A stretch of 64,000 nt of DNA from Trichosphaerium sp. ATCC 40318 (Eukaryota > Discosea > Flabellinia > Trichosidae), in NCBI GenBank assembly GCA_038496445.1, contig JALMLS010000097.1, positions 124,001 through 188,000 on the forward strand. The letters are read 5' to 3'. Below are positions 22,801 to 33,834 of this stretch, in pieces. Every line of letters begins with the position of its first letter. Within the stretch, counting starts at the first letter, position 1. A model generated the notes under the pieces. That model was not told where the DNA came from. It made no database searches and saw nothing but the letters and a program-made list of their open reading frames with translations. Both the position numbers and the translations under genes were made by a program.

Positions 22801-25800
22801 TTCTTTGCAGTCTTGAACCAACCGCGCGTTGAATGAGGTCTCAAGTTCAGAGTCTTGAGTTACTGTCTTTTTAACAGGTACATCAGGCCTAGCAGCGCTT
22901 GCGAACTTTAGAATAGGAGACAAGTCGACACCAAGCTCGTCCAGGTAGTCTTTTTTATGCACAACAAGCCTATCAGTTCTACCTATCATCTCATCAATCG
23001 ATCTAAATCCCAACTGTGCCTAAAATATGGTATTAGCAAAAAAACCTTCCAAAAAGAGTGCAGTGTACCATGTATTCACGAACTTCTTCCGCCAACATGA
23101 AGAAATAGTTAATGACGTGTTCTGGTTTACCCTTGAATTTAGCACGAAGGATAGGATCTTGTGTTGCTATACCAACAGGGCACGTATTCAAGTGACACTT
23201 TCGCATCATGATACAGCCAATAGTTATAAGTGGTATTGTACCGAATCCGTATTCTTCAGCACCTAGTAATGTAGCGAGAACGACATCACGACCGGTTTTG
23301 AGACCACCATCTGTCTGTATCCTTACTCTTCCTCTCAATCCATTCAAAATAAGTGTTTGATGTGTTTCTGCAAGACCAAGTTCCCATGGGCATCCAGCGT
23401 GTTTGATACTCGTCCATCTTGCTGCACCAGTACCGCCTTCGTGTCCAGATATTGTGATATGGTCTGCTTTTGCTTTAGCTACACCTGAAGCAATAACCTA
23501 CAAAAGCAATTATTTCAACTACTAGGCAGGAGTAATCGATGGCATGGACGTACACCGACTCCAACTTCTGATACTAGTTTAACTGATATTTCAGCGGAAG
23601 GATTAGCACTTTTGAGGTCGTAAATAAGCTGTGCCAAATCTACAAAAAAGGTGAGTAACAAATAAAAACTAAATTCACGATTTCATCACCTTCAATCGAG
23701 TATATGTCGTGGTGAGGAGGTGGTGATATCAGACCAACACCAGGCGTAGAGTGTCTGGTTTCTGCGATTTGCTGTGTTACTTTATGACCTGGCAATTCAC
23801 CGCCTTCTCCAGGTTTTGCGCCTTGTGCCATTTTGATTTGGATTTGATCAGCATGTGTCAGGTATGTGATTGTTACACCAAATCGTCCAGATGCCACTTG
23901 TTTTATAGCTGAGCGCGCAGATTCCTCCCCTTCAGACAGTAGGCGCTGCTCATGCTCACCTCCTTCACCTAAGCGCAAAATTGTGAGGTAAACTGAATAA
24001 TGAAAAACTGTCTATCGTACCAGTGTTTGATCTGGATCCTATGGTGTTCATTGCCTTTGCCAGTGTTTGATGTGATTCACTAGATATGGATCCATAGCTC
24101 ATGGCACCAGTATTAAAACGCTTTACTATGCTAGCAGCATCTTCCACTTCGTCAAGAGGGATTGGGTTTTCAGCTGGCAGTAAATTAATAGTGGTATAAA
24201 ACAACTATTTATGGTACCATCTTTGAAATCGAGCCATCCTCGCAGATTGACTTTTTCGCTCATCTTGTCCACTCTATCTGTGAACTCTCTGAATTGTTTC
24301 TTTGAGTTCAGTTCCACAGCTTGCTGCAATTTCGAAATGGCAGCAGGCTCATGGGAATGGCTAACAACAACTTAGTTACAATTTAAACAAGCTACAACGT
24401 ACATTGCTCCATCTGCTCTCCAGTGAAGACTTCCTTTGTTCTTTAGTACGCTTTCCTTCTTCAAAAATGCTTGTGTATGGATAGTATTGTAGTTCTTTAA
24501 GATCTTGGCGAAAGAAAATCCTTGTATGCGTGATGGAGTGCTGTCAAAGCATCTGCTCACTACTTCTTCTCCTAGCCCCAAAATCTCAAAAATCTGAGCG
24601 CCCTTGTAACTGTGCAATGTCGAGATGCCCATTTTTGACATCACTTTCAGAATACCCTTGTTTACTGACTTGATGTAGTTGGCTACGAGTGTATCGTGTT
24701 GGTCCTACGCCCCTGTTAGAGAAATGTATTCGAAGGATCGGAATGGTACCTTTTGTCCAAATGTCTTGACAAGTTCGAGGGCAAGGTACGGATATACGAC
24801 GTCAGCGCCATATCCTACCAAGCAACAAAAGTGGTGAACTTCTCTTGCTTCTCCAGTATCTACGATTAAACCGACTTTGTTTCTCTTGTTAACATTCACA
24901 AGGTGAAGATGTACAGCGCCAGTAACAATAAGCGCTGATACAGCCATGCGCTCCTCACTAACATTTTTATCACTCAGAGAAACAAATTGTGCTCCATTGT
25001 CTACAGCATCTTCTACTTTCTTGCATATCCTGTCCAAAATCTCGGGCAAGTTTTTGTTTTCCCTTACTTTGTAAGTGCAATCTATGACCTCCGTATTCCA
25101 CCCGACTTGGGTCCTAACACGAACAATCAACCCACGCGCGTGAGATAGAATGAGGTAGCGTACTTCAAATATGAGTCAAATGATGCTCTTTGGGCATCGT
25201 TCAGCACTGGAGATTTTGCGTATAATCGTCTTGCTGCTTCTGGTCCAGGCTTTAACATGTTTGCTTCTGGTCCAATGTAGCACTCCAGACTCATTACGAT
25301 ATTTTCCCTAAGCGGACATTAGTCTTTAGTTGTTTTCCACAAGTTGGCGAAATGTACCTGATTGGATCTATTGGTGGATTCGTGACTTGAGCAAACAGTT
25401 GTTTGAAGAAGTCGTAGCTAAGACGTGGTTGATGACTAAGGAAAGCCAGAGATTCATCATTCCCCATGCTTCCAAGAGGCTCTTCAGCACTGCTTGACAT
25501 AGCTGTAAGTGTTGATACATCCTCAGCCGCATAAGAAAAAGCGTGAAGACTAAGGTGGTTAGTATGTCATAAAAGCAAATTATGGTAACGAACCGCTTGT
25601 CTGCGTGTGCATCTTTTATTGGATCTACCCTTACTAAGGAAGGATCACCAGGATGTTCGTTTAAGATAACTCTATTTTCTTTCAACCATTTGCCATAAGG
25701 GTGCTTGGACGTGATTGCCTCTTTTGCTTCTACATCATCAACAACACGTTGTTCCTCAAAATCTATCAAGAAAATCTTTCCAGGTTCCAAACGCCTTTTA

Positions 25801-27687
25801 ACCGCAATCTAAAGGACAGTCATTGACGCTTTACTAGTTCATTTTGACGTACTTGATCAGGAGGCACATCTACAACGCCGACCTCACTGCTCAGTATTAT
25901 TTTTCCGTCAGTTGTTTCCCATATTCTACCTGGTCTCAACCCGTTTCTATCCAATACAGCACCGGCGCACTGTCCGTTGTTGAAAGCAAAGAGTGCTGGA
26001 CCATCCCAAGGCTCCATGAAGCAGCTAGCATACTCGTAGAAAGATCTCTTGTCCTCTGTAACTGTAGTATCCTTTTGCCAGGCTTCAGGTATCATAGTGA
26101 CAATCGCTTCTGACATTGAGCGCCCTAAACAATACGTGTGAATCGTCACGTGTTAACGAACCGGCAAAGCGTACCTGTCAGAGACAAGAATTGAAGGACG
26201 TTATCGAACATGCCAGAGTCTGAAGAGTGTACATCCATGATTGGATGAAGGCTCTCCAAATCATCCATAACATCCGAGGCCATAACACCTGATCTCGACA
26301 ACATCCAATTCCTAGCATAATTGTTAGTTACCACCTCACAAGGCTTTTTGCAGATACCTATTGCCTTGAATGGTATTAATTTCTCCGTTGTGGCAACTGT
26401 ATCTTAGTGGTTGAGCGCGAGGCCAACTTGGAAATGTGTTTGTTGAGAATCTTGCATGTACTAGGGCAGAATGTGTTGTGAAAGAATCTTTCTTCAAATC
26501 CTTGTAGTAATTCAGCAGATTGTTACCATGCATCATGCCCTTGTAGACAATAACCTAGGGAATATACTTAGCATAACAAGAAGTGTTAATAGACATTACT
26601 TTTGAGGAAAGAGAGCACCAATACATCTGGTTAGGATCATTCACAAAGTTACTTGAAAGACGTTCTAATATATACAATTTACGCTCAAGATCGTCTTCTT
26701 TGTATGATTTGCCGTGAATGAATACTTGGGCTATGTGAGGTTCCAGTTTCTAATTAAAAAGTAAACTCAAAAGAAGTGGATTTGGATTTGTACCATGGCA
26801 GTTGGTGCAAGTACACTTGAGTCGACTGGTACGTCTCTCCATCCGATAATACCAAGACCTTGCTTATCTGCTATTTCTCTTGAAGACAATAAGCACAGTA
26901 ACAAGGAGTAGTGATGTGACGACGTACTCTATTTTATTTTTATATACATTCCGAAGGGTCTTGTCCGTTGGTAAAAAAATCTGACCAATGCCAAAATTGT
27001 CAGGTAATGTAACGTTTAACTATAACGCACGTGCATCAGCTTGTGAACTCAAAAATAAAAGACAACTTACCTCTTCTTTTGCCACCGTTTGTAAATAATC
27101 ACGAGGAAGCGCAACTTGAATACCAACACCATCACCTAAGTTCTGTTCCTCACCCTCAGCAGACCTTTCAAAAATGTCACTAATTTTTTCCCAAGTTTTG
27201 TGACTTACCTGTGTTGTAATCGCTCTAATGCCACTACGGCGTCTATGACGATTTGATGTGATGCGCGTTTGTATTTATCCGCAATAAGAGCAACCTTGAA
27301 ATGAGATTAGTCCAATAAACAACAAAAAAAAAACAATGTTTTAAAAAAAAATAACACGTGTTGTAACACTGTCCCAACGCACCCCACAGTTGTCTTTTTC
27401 GCGTCTAGGATCATAAAGCCCTTGTTTTTTAGGTAAACCACAAAAGCTTCTGTGATGCAAGTTAAAATCTTAAAAAGACAGTACAATATGGCTGAAAGAA
27501 GGCTATTGTACGTTGTTTCTGGCTGAACATGTCTACTTGTAGCGGAAAAATAAAAGCTTCTGTTGTTATGCCGTGTAACCACCGCAGGGCGCGTGGTACG
27601 GCATTTCCGTGTAACGGAAGATTGTTTTGTTCTAACTGTTGACGGTACACCCGCCAACGCTTTTACTTTCAACATTGTGTTGAGCAT
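19866..27687 (-). CDS. Glutamate synthase, NADH-type (GltB-GltD fusion)
   Basis: Makes two glutamates from glutamine and 2-oxoglutarate. One multi-exon gene spans about 7.8 kb, with a product near 2,000 residues or more. From the N-terminus: an Arg/Ser/Thr-rich leader, the class II amidotransferase start ([14 protein letters not shown], with the Cys that becomes the catalytic N-terminus), and [17 protein letters not shown]. The amidotransferase and central parts run to about 24.7 kb. The FMN domain has [27 protein letters not shown] and the Fe-S cysteines [18 protein letters not shown] region follows near 22.3-22.6 kb. The GltD half has [25 protein letters not shown], an [18 protein letters not shown] motif, and ends [18 protein letters not shown]. 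The leader looks like a mitochondrial targeting signal. Fusion order matches fungal, amoebal and plant NADH-GOGAT. Confidence 0.95.
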
Positions 27688-28173
27688 GGCGTAGAAAACC
27701 GTAACCTATATCGCACGAGCTACCTCACGTTTGTTCTCTGTTAGTTACTACAATTATCGAGTTGGGAACAGAAAGGATAACCGCAATGTGTCAAATGCCA
27801 ACGGAATAGTACGCTTGTACAGTAAAAGAAGACGTTTTCCCCGTTAATGTATACACGTTTTCGGCGATTTTACAGTTTACAGCGCGTATATTACGATTTT
27901 TACGGTAAACTGATGTGAATGTGGCGCGTTCGCGAGCGTCTGATTTAATTTTGTTTTATTTCGCCATAGTTGGGAATGAAAATAAAAATGTGAATTTTAG
28001 ATTTAGAAACGATCAAACACTCACCACCAATTGCAACAACACCCATTCAAGTATCATAGGTTCTTGTGCACTGACAATCCCGACTCATTAACATGTGTTT
28101 CAGGTAGTGACTGTTTGGCAATTACTTTGTTGTGGCCCCAGAACAAACGAAACTATATTTTTTTTGTCAAAGT
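27688..28173. other. Intergenic, nothing recognised
   Basis: It lies upstream of the glutamate synthase start and should hold its promoter. Short frames show no protein features. Confidence 0.4.
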
Positions 28174-28825
28174 TTATGACTTTATTAAAGTGCACGTGTG
28201 GTTGCACATTCTTGACCCATGGCACCCTTTATTTAGATGATCATAGCTACAATTCCAATATTCCATGAACCAAGGACTTGAACCAACCTCTACAAGCATA
28301 TAGCTTGTGCTACAATCATAAGGGTGCCACTTATATCGCCTACATTTGTTTGTTCTGTACTTAGCGCAAGGTGACACCTTTACAAGGTGGACCAATCATA
28401 CACTTGCCATTCTGTCCAGGGATGCAAGAAAAACCAGTGTTGGCAACCTTCAATTGCGTTATAAAGTAATTTTCGCAATTGTCGGCATGGAGCGTTGTTA
28501 ACGAAATACCCACAAGGTCTTTAAACGCCTGACTTTACACTCGTTTTCGGCGATGTAGTTATCATAGCAACTACCATAGACAAAATACTTGCTAATAGCC
28601 ATATTGTTCCACACCGTATACTCATTGCAGGAATGTCCTAGTTTGCTCCCAACTCCTGTAAAGTCTTGTAATGCCACAGAAGGTTGGAGTGCAGAAGAAG
28701 TAAGCGTTTCTACGCATCTACAGGAGAAGGCAACACAACCTACATTTGAGACTATAATCCCGTTACCATTTGGTTTGTTGTTGAGGTGCTTGTTGTACAC
28801 AACCGCCAAAATTTTGTTCACGGAA
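28174..28825 (-). CDS. Possible cysteine-rich protein, gene model uncertain
   Basis: Not recognised. Consecutive minus-strand segments read as cysteine-rich sequence of secreted type: SNVGCVAFSCRCVETL and LGHSCNEYTVWNNM plus YGSCYDNYIAENECK near 28.5-28.75 kb; LHADNCENYF and TGFSCIPGQNGKCMIGPPCK near 28.37-28.48 kb; WHPYDCSTSYMLVEVG and ENWNCSYD-like sequence ending in CNHTC near 28.2-28.33 kb. They need introns to join, and a CAG acceptor at about 28.53 kb fits. No signal peptide could be placed. A polyadenylation-like AATAAA lies at the 3' end. It may be a secreted or surface protein with many disulfides, or a decayed one. Confidence 0.35.
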
Positions 28826-29033
28826 ATACCGAAGTCTTCTATTTTATTTGTTCAAAAGACAAGTCGTTTGTCCTTACTAAGCCATTGATATAATTACACC
28901 AGTAGCTCCGCCAGTTACCATTCTTTACTCTGTCCTTCGTTCATACCATTTTCAGTCACCACACAGTCAAATACGCTAAAGTATTGTACCACTGGCCGCA
29001 CTACACCGATGACAACGTAAAAAAACGGTTATT

Positions 29034-30476
29034 ATGAACCGCTATTCAACTGGTGCTGTTTCGCGCTCAACTACACGCAAAAGGCACAAAGCGGTTACAA
29101 AGAACAAAAACCAGCGAAAACAAGTGTCTACACCAAGTGACATTCCAAAAAGTTCTGTAGAGAGCCAACGCGCATTCCTTGAAGCAAAGGTGTACCCACA
29201 CCTTTGTATTTTTACAGTTTGTGACCTGTACAGAATTTCATTCATTGGATTGCGCTCTTTGGGCGCAAGGAAGGTAACAGACAGGTAAAGAGACACGCTG
29301 TCACAGTTTAATAGCTTCTTTTACTTAAAACGAGGTTAGATACGGAGATTCAATCCATCGCTGTTTTTCGACGTTGTACCCTTCGTTTGACTGGGACGTT
29401 CATAGATTTACGTACGAGGCTGGACAGACAAAACATGAATAATTTCCATTGACAAATACAAAGGCACAAACCACGTCACTACTGGGCTCATTTAGCGAAT
29501 CAAAGGTGGCACTTGGAATTGTTTATGTCAGAGAATGACATGGTTCACCTAGATGACTGGTACAACATCTCAAAAGAACAACTGATATCAAAACGTGGTT
29601 GTGATCAAATATTGCTAAGGTAAATCACGTGGACAAATATTTATATCACGTGCAACCATTGATTAAATTGTTGTTTTAGGTATGATTCGATGCAGGCCGC
29701 ACTACGTACCATCTATCCTCATCATCCTTGGAAATTCAAGTACGTCGTTTATTGGTACAAGTTATGCTTGTAGCATTACATTTGCTCTGGTGTATGCATA
29801 CAATGGGTAACGGTGCGTGTAGGAAGAAGATTAGAAAGCACTGGGATAGTATAGAGAACCAACGCCACAGGTTTGATGCTATAGGAACGGCCCTGGGTGT
29901 GGTTACACTATCTGATTGGTACACTGTTCGGTGGGACATGGTTATTGCAAAGGGAGGTGCCAGTATACTAAACAAGTACGCTATACCAAATGTCAAGTTG
30001 ATACTTGTGAGTAACCTGTACGATTATAGATACAACCATAAACTGTCTCGTGCACTTGTTGCTATTTATCCTAAATACACGTGGCAAATGTCCATGTTCA
30101 CGTGCGCTCATATTGTAACATTAAAGCTTTCACATCTATTGACATAGTACTAGCGATATGAAGCGGAAGAAGCAAGCAGTGCAACATCCTAACCGAAATC
30201 CACCTGGATTTTGGCAAAATGACATAAACATCTCAGAGTTTTTACAGAAAGCAGCAATTGCACTTAATATTCAGTCTCCTCAGGATTGGTACTTGTTATT
30301 GTAGTAAACTTAGCTAACTACAGATTAGGGGCCGTGTCTCTTCGATTCAAGTACAGGCACTAGGAGGAAGTGGCTTGCTTCGCTACCTGTACTGGTCGTC
30401 TCGAAACAGTATCATACCTGCAGCACTACTTTCACAGAATAATAAAAGGTCACAACAGAGGTACAACCACTTTTAA
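29034..30476 (+). CDS. DWY-module repeat protein (copy B), function unknown
   Basis: Paralogue of the gene at 3357. After a basic N-terminus (TTRKRHKAVTKNKNQRK) come four modules. Their tails or cores read YGDSIHRCFSTLYPSFDW; HYWAHLANQRW with HLDDWYNI and AALRTIYPHHPWKF; KHWDSIENQRHRF with TLSDWYTV and LSRALVAIYPKYTW; and GFWQNDINISEF with SPQDWYLG and ALGGSGLL. Introns again split modules between the DWY core and the YP-x-W tail; one of 35 nt restores frame after DWYL. The 3' end is uncertain: the frame can stop at TAA 30474, or splice to an exon ending near 30.56 kb. The two copies are well diverged, so the duplication is old. A basic head suggests nucleic-acid binding, which is a guess. 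Confidence 0.68.
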
Positions 30477-30781
30477 TTTCCCATTGCATTACACGCGCTC
30501 ACTATGGCTACTAGATGGCTTATTGAATGCTCACATCAATTGTTGACCTGTAAAAGACCGTAATCCACTTTTTTTGTAAATACAATGTAAAATACCATGA
30601 CAACAGCCTCAACTTATTTTCGGCAGACTGAGCACAAAGCTATAAAATATCTCCAAAATAGGCGAGAGAATAACACCACAAGTCTTTCTTCGAGCGAACT
30701 TTTGTATCCACTGATCTTAATGTCACGTGACAAATTCGTCAACACAGGTCACCACAGTTGTGCACACTTTGTAGTTTGTAG
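30477..30781. other. Intergenic, nothing recognised
   Basis: It runs between the DWY-module gene and the Sel1-repeat gene and may include one last exon of the former. No other structure is seen. Confidence 0.4.
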
Positions 30782-33737
30782 ATGTTTCGTAAATCCGGTC
30801 AACGTAACCTGCTAATGGATGATAAACGCGAGGAAACTGCAGCTTTATTTGAGCATGCATTGAGCAGCTTTAACAGCCATCAACTTGCTGACGCTCGTGA
30901 ATACTTTCAAAAAGCAGCAAAATCCGGTAGTATAGAAGCGTGTTGGTATTTAGCATACCAATACATGCATGGGTACGCTGTTATTTTTACTAACGCTCAC
31001 CATTGGCGTTTCTGTAGCGAAGGGACACCACGTGATGAAAATAAAGTTTTTGAATACATAAAACAGATAGCCAAGGGTCGTGGAGACAACATAGCGCCAG
31101 AACACACCGAACAGATAGACGCGTCATACCTTTTGGGTTGTTTGTATTTTTTGGGTCGTGGAACCAAGCAAGACTACAAAGAGGTGCGTATAAATCGCAC
31201 GGTGGCCTCCTAATTCAGGACGGTTATCAGGCAATCGAAAATTTCTTAACTGCATCCGCGAGGGGTCACAGCACCGCCAGTTGTGCCCTAGGTCTTATTT
31301 ATATGGAGGGTTTGGGTGTAGGTTAGAAACACGTGACATATTTTATTTGTTGAACTAATCTAATCGTATATCGGATAGAATCTTCATACGCACAGGCAGC
31401 TGTACATCTGACTCTTGGTGCGCTACTACTTCTAGTAAGCGATCTAACACGTGCAAGCACTAAAAATGGATCCTGAATGTGCAGAGGCAGCACATCTGTT
31501 GGGCCAACTGTATTTCATAGGAGATAAAACAACGCCAGCCGACAACAGGTAAAAATTATCGCTACAAACACAAGTGGTTGATCTTGTTTCTGTTTTATGA
31601 CCTAAAGATTGCACTAGCAAAGCAAGGGAGTACTTTGCCATGGCTTCTAAACATCCAGGAGCCAATTACTATTTGGGATTTATGCACAATGAAGGTATTG
31701 GCATAGAAAAGAGCGAGCTTAGCGCATTCAAGTACTTGAAGAAGAGCGCGGCAATGGTACATCATTGTTAATAACATGCCTACCTGCTAACAATTGTCTT
31801 TACATCAGAATCATTCTCTGTCTCAATTCTACTTGGGTTTGATGTACTACCATGGCGTCAAGAGCTCAGATAATAGGATGGAGAATATATCAGAGGTACT
31901 GTAAATACACGCTTGATATTCAAAAGCAGCCAAATTCATTTTTATCAAGGCCATTGAACAGTTCTTTCACTCTGGCTCGTCATCTGTACGCCCACGTTCA
32001 ACACTCTTCTCTACTTAACCACGTTACCCAGAGTAACGGCCGAGGCAATCCTGCAGCGCAGTACTATTTTGGGATGTTGTACAAATTAGGTATAGGCGTC
32101 CGTGTTGATAAAAAGAAGGCTGCAAAGTGGTTTGAAGAAGCTGTATGTGTACATACGTTCTACCTCAACTGTAGTCTATTTGATGCCTGATGCATTGCAC
32201 TAGGCTGTAGGTGGTCATCCGAGAGCTCAATTTCAGATTGGTGTCTGTTATCAGTATGGTTTGTTGCACTAGCATTCATCGCTGCAATACAAAATGTGTT
32301 AACATCTGAAAAGGCATGGGCAAAGACAAAAATGTTGACAAGGCCAGGAAGTGGTTTTTATCATCTGCAGACAAGGTATTTCCACTATCCAGCCCAAAGT
32401 TTCATTACACTGACACATAAAGGGAGATCCCAAAGGGCAATGCGCTCTTGCCTACATGTATGAAACCGTCCAAGTACTTTATTAGACTGACGTTAGGTTG
32501 AGGTGTCTTCACGACCACAACAACCAGCAAGGTGCAAAGGATGCGCTTAAGTGGTACGAAAAAGCTGCGCAAAGTAAGGACGCTGGTGGAGAGTATGCCT
32601 TAGGATGCATGTATCATCAGGGCAGAGGGTGTAAAGCAGACGGCGAGAAGGCTTCTATGTACTTTGAACGTGTACGCCTAAATTGTTCCTATCACGTGCC
32701 TTTAAGTATTAATGTTGACTCACTTCCAGGCTGCTAAGAAAGGGCATGTTGCCAGTCAGTATGCTATCGCAGTGTGCTTTGAGAAGGGTATCAATAAACC
32801 ACAAAATTTCTCCAAGGCAAAACGATATAATAATACCATTTCTTTTTGTATTAGCTAACTCTGATGGCACATAGGCAATCTTTTGGTATCGCAAGGCTAC
32901 AGTAGGAGGCCACAAACAAGCAGAGCAGAGGCTAAGCCTTCTTGAAAAAGATTTGGAACAGGTAATTGCCATGTGCAATATCTCCTTGTCTCACGTGATG
33001 CGTAGTTGTGTTTGAATCCTGAAGATAATCCACGAATGTGGTCATACAATCGCGGTATTGCCACAACCCTTATTATAAATGAACTAATTCCATTCCATAG
33101 TTGGCGAATGGCTCAAGTCTCAAGGCGCTCCATTTTCAACAGAAGCTCAAAAGTTCATTGATGAGGAAGTTGATGGGTAAGTGCACGAGCCTTTACAAAA
33201 CTTGACACGATCTGATGTTGTTAGCGAGGCCTTGGTTGAAATGACTAACGAGGATTTGGCACGCCTCGGTATAAAATTAGGACCACGCATGAGGTACGCA
33301 AAGCCAACAACGAATAGGATTTTACACTCTTTGTTTTGACTTGGTTTAGAATTGTGAAGCGGATAGACAGCCTCCGTGTTGCTGAAAAGAACTTTGTCAG
33401 AAAGGCCATAGGTGCCGGTAAGAGACTACATACGGGTGCGTCGGTGAGGATGTCCGTCGCACAAGCAGAACACATAAAGACATTGTCCGGAGATGAACAC
33501 GTCTGGAACTTTCTCAGTAAGATTTCATTAACACAGTACTATGATTGCTTCATCAAATACGGTAGACCAAATCGTCTTATTGCAGCCCCTTTTTGACTGT
33601 GGAGCCTAGGATACGACGAAATGGGTGATATTTTAGACATCACAGACAAAGAACTAGAGGTCATTGGCGTTAAGTTGATAGGTCACAGGAAGAGAATACT
33701 AAAGAATGCAAAAACCCTGACGCCTGTCGAGCAATAA
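30782..33737 (+). CDS. Sel1-like repeat protein with two C-terminal SAM domains
   Basis: A multi-exon gene. ATG 30782 opens MFRKSGQRNLL, with a second Met at 30815 (MDDKREETAALFEHAL). The body is eight or more Sel1-like alpha/alpha repeats: YLLGCLYFLGRGTKQDY, SCALGLIYMEGLGVG, YYLGFMHNEGIGIEKS, FYLGLMYYHGVKSSDN, YYFGMLYKLGIGVRVDKKKA, YALGCMYHQGRGCKADGEKA and SQYAIAVCFEKGINKP. Two SAM domains follow: GEWLKSQGAPFSTEAQ to ALVEMTNEDLARLGIKLGPR, and WNFLSKISLTQYYDCF to DILDITDKELEVIGVKLIGH. The stop is TAA 33735-33737. Sel1 repeats act as protein scaffolds and SAM domains self-associate, so a signalling adaptor is likely. No catalytic domain is seen. Several introns were placed by repeat phase only. 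Confidence 0.85.
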
Positions 33738-33834
33738 ACGTTCTCTATGTTCACAAAAACTGACCAGTTTGACAAAATTTGGTATTTATTTTACATGTTG
33801 CTGTATTTTTGAAAAAAACTCCTAGCGCTCACAC

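Noticed and set aside
28240-28300. tRNA-like T-loop (GGTTCAAGTCC on the minus strand)
   Set aside because: Flanking bases do not form a T-stem, acceptor stem or anticodon arm, and the stretch reads as part of a cysteine-rich frame.
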